A DNA stretch of 25,198 nt, taken from assembly GCA_000277445.1 (NCBI GenBank), contig AJWJ01000340.1, positions 1 through 25,198 of the forward strand, in the 5' to 3' direction. Made by a program: the position numbers and the translations under genes. Within the stretch, counting starts at the first letter, position 1, and every line of letters begins with the position of its first letter. A model generated the notes under the pieces. That model searched no databases and was not told the DNA's origin. It was given only the letters and a program-made list of their open reading frames with translations. This DNA comes from Polysphondylium violaceum (lineage: Eukaryota > Evosea > Eumycetozoa > Dictyosteliales > Dictyosteliaceae). Below, piece after piece: positions 19,544 to 25,198 of the stretch.

Positions 19544-21267
19544 TCATTTTATTTCATTAAACTTTTTTATTGAATCAACACTACTCGATAAAGGTATTAC
19601 AGGTGGATCAACTAAAGAATGAGAATTAAAAGTATCTAATTCAATGTCATCATCATCTGAAATCTTTGGTAAATTTGATAAATTTGCTGGTAAAGACATT
19701 GCCAATGGTACAGGTGTTGGTGGTATTGGTTTAGGATTTGAAAGAATTTGTGAAGGAATTGAAGCTAATACAGGCAATATAGTTGGATGAGGTGGTTGAA
19801 TCATACTTTCAGTTAGTTTTGATTCGACATCTTCACCCCCACCTTTTCCTTTTTCACTCAAAGCTTGATTCTTGTAATATCGTATTAGGAATCTAATTCT
19901 TTGAGTTTTTTCTCTATTAAAAGAAAAATCAAATGCCAAAGATGTAAACATTGTAAAGAACAAAATATGGGTAAACGTCCCTGATAAATAATAAATAGCT
20001 GCAATTGGTATCATAACATATGATGCCATTAACGGAAACTATCATATATATAGAATTAATATTTGATAAATAGATAAAATAAAATAATTATACTTACAAC
20101 GAGAGGAGTTAATAATAATTGTGAAGATAAAAAAGTTAGAGCTCTCATGACACCACCTAAATAAAAAAGAGAACTTTCATTGGGACCAGTTTTGACAAAC
20201 ATGATAATTTGCGAAGCTACAATACATAAAACAGAAACAGAGGAAAGGAAATCAGCTCGATATGGATTCTGTCTTCTCATAAAAGAACAATACACCAAAA
20301 ATAGAGAACATGGAATAATAACGGCAAAACGTAATGCAATGAAAACTGCAACATCTGTTGTTTTGTGGAGTTGGAAATCTTGAACCAAATAGTATAGTGA
20401 TGAGATGATGGTGGACAGCAAAATACCCAGTTCCAAATTACATTGCTTGCTATAGTAACCCAAGAATCTGTGCTCCATTTCGGTTGTGTTGAAAAATAAT
20501 AAATATTTAAATGAATTTTGTTGGTAAAAAGTATTAAATATGCCCCATACCTTATGGGGAGGTAAATCAGGGTTGCATTGCTTCAACTCGACATAGAGGG
20601 ATCTTTGAAAAAATTCATTACTCCTTTGACTTATACTATTTACGACAGCATAGGCCAAATAAGAGGCTCCCTCGACAAATAAAATATTAACAACACTATA
20701 GTTTTTGTGAACCAGTCTAAAAACAATTAGGATAACTACGGTGGCAATACCAATGATTGATGAACGTGCAAAATTACCGGTTGGATAATAAAAGAGGACC
20801 CACAACATTACTTGAAGCGTTGGATCGTAATTGTAGGATAGAGAATGAATATTTAATATTTTTGGCAATAGATTGGTGGTCAAAATGAGTGTAGACATGG
20901 CAGCCATAAGTTTTGCTGTCCAAAGTGGTTTAAAAATAATCATTTGAGTGATAACCATTACACCAAAAGTTTCCAATACATTTCCAATATCTCGATGAAT
21001 TTCAAAATTACCATGAATAATAAAATAATTGATAAGGGTCAACATAATTTCCAACAAGGATGAAATTACTAGAATTCCAGATAATTTTCTGTGTGATAAA
21101 AGACATCTATAATCTTCATAATCATCTTCTGTTATCCCCAAAGCTTTATTTTCAGGGGCATCATCTTTAAAAAGCAATCTAATTTGATAAATCCTTTTAT
21201 CCAAAACACCTGGCAATTTTTCATAACTCTTTAAAACTCCTCTTAAATAAGCAACTATAGTTCCCAT
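19544..21267 (-). CDS. Polytopic membrane protein of unknown function
   Basis: Exons 21267..20098 and 20038..19544 give 554 residues. The 59-nt intron (GTAAGT...ATAG, phase 0) lies between LTPLV and FPLMASYVMIPIAA, so it splits a hydrophobic region. The N-terminal 60 residues are hydrophilic (KLPGVLDKRIYQIRLLFKDD, TEDDYEDYRCLLSHRKLSG). About ten hydrophobic segments follow, for example 61-83 (SGILVISSLLEIMLTLINYF), 166-187, 340-360 and one or two in exon 2 (SYVMIPIAAIYYLSGTFTHI). The roughly 110-residue C-tail is Pro/Ser-rich with an acidic patch (ISDDDDIELDTF) and is probably cytosolic. I do not recognise a transporter, channel or receptor signature. No catalytic motif is seen. A long 1.75-kb gene-free region lies upstream. 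Confidence 0.82.
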
Positions 21268-21414
21268 TTTTTAAAAATAAAAGGGTTTTTATTTTTTAGT
21301 GGTGGTGATGGTGGTGTTTGTGGTGCGAAAAGGATTGGGCGTTTCTAGGATATAGATTCGTTATTTTGGCCTCTAATTTTTAAAAATCCTTTGATTATTA
21401 TTATTATTATTAAT

Positions 21415-21445
21415 ATTATTTTTTAATATTATATTAAAAAATAAT
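21415..21445. repeat. Perfect 31-nt AT palindrome
   Basis: Two 15-nt arms, the first ATTATTTTTTAATAT, are exact reverse complements around a single central T. It lies 148 bp upstream of the membrane-protein start. AT-rich palindromes arise easily in this base composition, but a perfect one of this length is uncommon. Confidence 0.9.
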
Positions 21446-22200
21446 TAAAAAAGAAAAAAACAAATTTTGAAACAACAATAATTTTTTGACGAGTCAAATA
21501 TTTTGGGAAATTGACCTCTATCTCTATTGATTTACTGGTATTGATTGTGAGATTAAAATGATTTAAAAAAAATATAATCTAAAATCAAACAACATTTATA
21601 TATAAAAGGAAATGATGTAAAGAATAAAAAATTAATTTTACTAAATTGGGTGTTGTTTGTTACCAAATGGTGCTATAATTGTGCATGAGAGAATTTATTG
21701 ATGTAGAGGTATTTTTAAATATATTTTTAAATTTTTTTATAAACATCTTTTTAAAATTTTTTCATCAACTTTACATATTGTTGTCAATTGGTTTTTTACT
21801 TACATTGTGCACAACACGGTAGAGAGTGGGGGTTTGGGTGTGGTGTCCTTTGGATACATTGTTTAGTGGGTTTGAAATAGAGTAGGGAGGGAGGTTTTTG
21901 ATTTTAATTTTTTTGTTTTTCTATCTCATTCAAACAATTTGAAAAAAACACAACAGAGAAAAACAAAAACTTGGTGGAGTTGACAAAGTGTAGGATGAAT
22001 AATATCTCTTATCCATTTAGTGAATTTATTATATGTGTATAAAATATAAATACTATTCTTTATACATAGTGTGTTTGTGTTGAGGGAGTGTTAATATACT
22101 CTATCAAAAGATACATTATACAATTTTTACACCCCAAAAACACTGTTGTATTAGTTTGAAAGTGTGAAAAAATGTTAAAAGTAAAGTGTGGTTTTGAAGA

Positions 22201-22220
22201 TAGGGTTAGGGATAGGGTTA
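22201..22220 (+). repeat. Short telomere-like G-rich motif
   Basis: The sequence TAGGGTTAGGGATAGGGTTA contains two TTAGGG-type overlaps and one variant. It is only about three units, so it is an interstitial telomere-like motif at most and may equally be a protein-binding site or chance. Confidence 0.5.
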
Positions 22221-23018
22221 AGTAGGTTTCTTCACACGTGTGTGTTTGTCTTGACAATTAAAATGATTTTAAAATGTTGATGATTGTGTGTATGATAATT
22301 TTGGTGGTCGTATTTAAAAAAGGTGGTATTTATTGGGGAATGGGGGAAAGATTGAGAATGATTTAGTTTTTTAAAAGTATTTTCTTTAAAATTGGGGTTA
22401 CTAAATGATGATGGGGGTTGATTCGTTTTGATTTTTACATCTTGAAGATGATTTGTACAATATTCAAATATTGTTGTTGATACCCAGCTTTTTTTCCCCT
22501 TTAGGATATCAATGAATATCAACTCTATAGTATTTTTTAAATGAGGATGATGGGGGAGATGATCTTTTAGCACAAAAGGGTGGTGATATATCCTCTTTAC
22601 TAAAATCAAATAATTTGTTGTTTTTGATTTTTTTTTTTATTTGTTTTTATGTGTTTGACTATTTAAATTCAAGATTTTATTGAAATTTGATTTGCTTTAT
22701 ATATTAATTAATAATTATTAATTTGTAATGCTAATTAAAAGAGCAGTGACCAAATAAATGAGATTATTTAGAAAATAGACTCTTTTTTACACCTCTTCCC
22801 ACTACTATCATTAAATTAATATAAATCAATTTTGATTAAAAAGAACTACAAATAAATTGATTAAATGTGTCTTTTTACAAATATAATTATAATAATTAAA
22901 TTTATAAATATATATTTATACAAATTATTATTATTTATTTATTTATTAAAAGAAAACTAATTTTTTATATAACTCTAATTATATTTAGATTATTAAATTA
23001 TTGCTAGATGATCGAGTT

Positions 23019-25109
23019 TTATACTCTTCTTGGCTTAACTTCTTTAACTTTGTAATCAAAAGAAACAGAGAGATCTTTATCAACTAAAATTTGTTCAAAT
23101 TTTAATTGATTACTTGTGGTTGGCATATTAATCTTAACTGGAATAACACCAGCTCTTCTTTTACCCTTCATGGAATTTCCTGATTTGGCAACCTTGCTAA
23201 AGTAACTACTATTAATGCTTTCATAACCCCCATCACTGTCGTCGTCATAGTCATAACTAGATCTTTTTCTTTGTTGTGGCATAATCATGTTGTCATTGTT
23301 GTTGCTAAAATTATTATTATCATCAGTTGGTGAACTTGCTGATGGTGGTGTAGCTGAAAAGTGTCTAACGTTCTTTAAATTACCAAGGAAATTTGAAGCA
23401 GAAAAACTTTCGGGAAGATATAAAGTATAGAATGCAGCTCTGAGTGGAAGATCAAGTTTTGGAATTATGAATTCAAGCTTACCCTTTTTAGTTGATAATG
23501 GAGCACAATCTTTCTCAAGTAAAACGATTTCAATCTTTACCGGAGCATCTGTGTTTAGATTACCTGGCTTCAATAGAGGCACCATGAGGAAACCTTCACC
23601 AAGGGAGGGTTTAATTGGGGTGGAACCCATCATGGTTGACCATACTTCGTATTGGAATGGCACGTGTACTCTGAGGAATTGTTGTTGGGTGTTTTTAATG
23701 GATAGAATCATTTGATGAATATTCTTTCCAGAGAATGAAATGGTCGTAATAAAATGAGCTTCTTCACAAATAGACAACAAAACTGAACAATCTGAATTCT
23801 TTTTGACACGTAAATTTAAAAGATATCTAGGTTCAAGGAATTTATAGGACAAGAGGATTGGATGGCCAGCCATTGATTGCAAGTCTTTTGGAATTTCAGT
23901 GACATCGGCAACACTGAGACCATCGTTACCAATATCTGAAATTTCAATATTAGTTCTTGCCTCAACACCAAGGTAACCACGTTGACGTGATATTTCTTCA
24001 CCTTTACAAATCATTGGTGATACAAACACCTCTCCGGTGGTATCGCCCATCGAATATTCTGCAAATACTTTTAATTCATATGAATTTTCAACACCATAGT
24101 CTAGATCAATTTTCAAGATTCTTTTTCCTCCATTTTCATTTGAAATGTCCCATTTCTTTATAGCTTTGCCCTCGACATTTACAATACTAATATTATTTTC
24201 AATCTCTATATTAAATTGTGAAATTATTCCTGCAATAATCTTAATTTATTTAAATACAGTTAGCTACTATTTGTTTTTATCTGTGTCTATATAATATTGA
24301 CAACTTACTTTATAAATAAAAGATGTTTTTAATTGTAAAAGACCTTCACCTAAAGAACATAGAGTATGTTGTTGAACGACTATATTTGGTTTAATTGAAA
24401 CAGTTTGAGTCTTTGATGACTCCAATGTTTTTTTAGATTCTTCAATGGCAGTCCATTGAATTTTTAAATGAGTATCGGTTGGTAACTTTACAAATACTAG
24501 ACTGGTTGATGATGATTCTTTTTCATGCTTTGAAAGCCATTCTTGGTGTGAATCAACATCGGGGAATGAATTAAAAACTTTGATGTTTGAATTTGGTTGG
24601 TTCACTTGAAATACAACTGAATTGTTGGTTGACTGTGGTATAGTTAACTCCATACCAGTATTTTTGTTATTTAGATAGGGTACAAGTAACTCTAGCTTAA
24701 CCAAATATCTACCAGCTGCGGATGTATATAAATTATAGAACCCATTGTTTGTCAATAAACATGCACCCTTGGTTGATGCATCTACCATATCTTCATTTTT
24801 ATTGCTGTTGTTACTAAACAATATCACACTTTTTTCAATAGTTGCTTTTTGTGACATTAATTGAACTGAATATTTCTTGACTATATTCTTTTTCTTATTG
24901 TTGTTATTATTGTTACTAGGGGCGTTTGATTGATCGTCATATATTCTTATTGTGTATTCACATGATAATCTGACAAAAGACTCTTCACACACACCCTTAT
25001 AGTATGAGTTTGATATAAAGGCATGAGTACTAATCTCCTCTAAGCCTTGTTTAACCTCTTGATACACTTTAAATGGTATCTCTATCTGTGCTGAATTTAA
25101 ATCTGTCAT
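23019..25109 (-). CDS. Conserved beta-rich protein of unnamed family
   Basis: Exons 25109..24309 and 24239..23019 give 673 residues. The 69-nt intron (GTAAGT...TTAAG, phase 0) joins KTSFIYK to IIAGIISQFNIEIENN; a second acceptor, TTGCAG, would break the frame. The protein is mostly alternating hydrophobic/polar strands. A block at 454-478, QFLRVHVP...EVWSTMMGSTPIKP, together with GYLGVEARTNIEI and HPILLSYKFLEPRYLL before it, resembles proteins I recall in fungi and some bacteria with the consensus QFLRVxLPxxxxxWSxxVxGxxxKP. SLGEG occurs twice (in exon 1 near the end and at 479-483), hinting at a repeated domain. The C-tail is disordered with basic clusters (QQRKRS, KGKRRAG) and acidic DDDSDGG. 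No signal peptide or membrane segment is evident. Function is unknown. Confidence 0.8.
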
Positions 25110-25198
25110 CTTGTTTATTCTTACTAAATTAATTAAAAGTGATTAATAATCGCCTAGGCAAAACCTCATTCTTAAAATATCTTTTTCTTTTTTTTTTT
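25110..25198 (-). promoter_or_regulatory. Promoter-proximal region of the beta-rich protein gene
   Basis: The 89 bp before the ATG contain an 8-bp palindrome GCCTAGGC at 25152-25159, about 43 bp from the start, and a T-tract at the window edge. GC-rich palindromes stand out in this AT-rich DNA, so it is a candidate binding site. The window ends before any upstream neighbour. Confidence 0.4.

Larger units (their letters stand above)
21268..23018. promoter_or_regulatory. 1.75-kb gene-free region upstream of the membrane-protein gene
   Basis: This is the largest stretch without a convincing gene. It begins with GT-rich GGTGGTGATGGTGGTGTTTG (21301-21320). A perfect 31-nt AT palindrome lies at 21415-21445, and TTTGAC-GA-GTCAAA at about 21486-21499. 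GGGGGTTTGGGTGTGGTGTCC (about 21827-21848) resembles a G-box of the type bound by GBF in Dictyostelium; the match is by eye. TAGGGTTAGGGATAGGGTTA lies at 22201-22220 and CACACGTGTGTGTTTG at 22233-22248. Between 22330 and 22560 are several runs of four or five G. The last 400 nt are AT-only and should contain the 3' UTR of the next gene. Minus-strand open frames of 65 and 125 codons (22060-22609) look random. Confidence 0.45.

Noticed and set aside
20543-20559. CCCCATA-CCT-TATGGGG inverted repeat, resembling a doubled DUSE ncRNA promoter motif
   Set aside because: It lies inside the coding exon of the membrane-protein gene, no class I RNA-type 3' motif is nearby, and the translation is well supported.
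22201-22220. Telomere or subtelomere boundary
   Set aside because: Only about three telomere-like units occur and normal genes lie on both sides, so this is not a chromosome end.
22060-22609. Minus-strand open frames of 65 and 125 codons
   Set aside because: Composition is that of G-rich/AT-rich noncoding DNA read backwards (His, Asn, Pro, Thr). There is no domain, no consistent intron and no coding-type pattern.

Overview
The window reads as nuclear DNA of a dictyostelid social amoeba; the species cannot be fixed from sequence alone. The evidence is very AT-rich intergenic DNA with long poly(dA)/poly(dT) tracts and AAT microsatellites, short AT-rich introns (59-195 nt) with GTAAGT/GTATGT donors, proteins full of Asn, Gln, Thr and Ser runs, and sets of orthologues such as TBL2, RABL6, RBM28/Nop4 and a Cdc7/SepA-like kinase. 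I found no tRNA, rRNA, transposon, viral fossil or CRISPR array.

Layout: eleven protein genes were modelled, and every intron was placed by matching reading-frame phase and, where possible, family alignment. (1) minus, 168-906: small P-loop kinase of the dephospho-CoA-kinase / fungal dCMP-deaminase N-domain type. (2) plus, 1116-2549: membrane-anchored WD40 protein, TBL2. (3) plus, 2827-5464: RABL6-like GTPase with a long disordered tail. (4) plus, 5645-8251: RBM28/Nop4 ribosome-biogenesis RNA-binding protein. (5) minus, 8350-10471: Cdc7/SepA-like protein kinase. (6) minus, 10996-12561: secreted or lumenal PLD3/4-type phospholipase D. (7) minus, 13081-16538: large coiled-coil protein with an N-terminal zinc-finger-like motif, possibly ATRIP-like. 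(8) minus, 16705-18687: single-exon protein, probably of a dictyostelid-expanded family. (9) plus, 18787-19401: ANKRD54-like ankyrin protein. (10) minus, 19544-21267: polytopic membrane protein. (11) minus, 23019-25109: beta-rich protein of a conserved but unnamed family.

Spacing is tight: the 8/9 head-to-head pair shares 99 bp, the 1/2 pair 209 bp, and convergent pairs 4/5 and 9/10 are separated by 98 and 142 bp. Three stretches over 300 bp have no convincing gene: 10472-10995, 12562-13080 and 21268-23018. The last is by far the largest and holds GT/G-rich blocks, a short telomere-like motif and a perfect 31-nt AT palindrome.

The genes do not form an obvious pathway. They look like ordinary unlinked eukaryotic genes, and I see no clear sign of a new multi-gene system. 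The most interesting leads are the possible ATRIP-like protein (gene 7), the NPF-rich tail of the RABL6 protein, an extra RRM-like domain in RBM28, and GC-rich palindromes in otherwise AT-only promoters.
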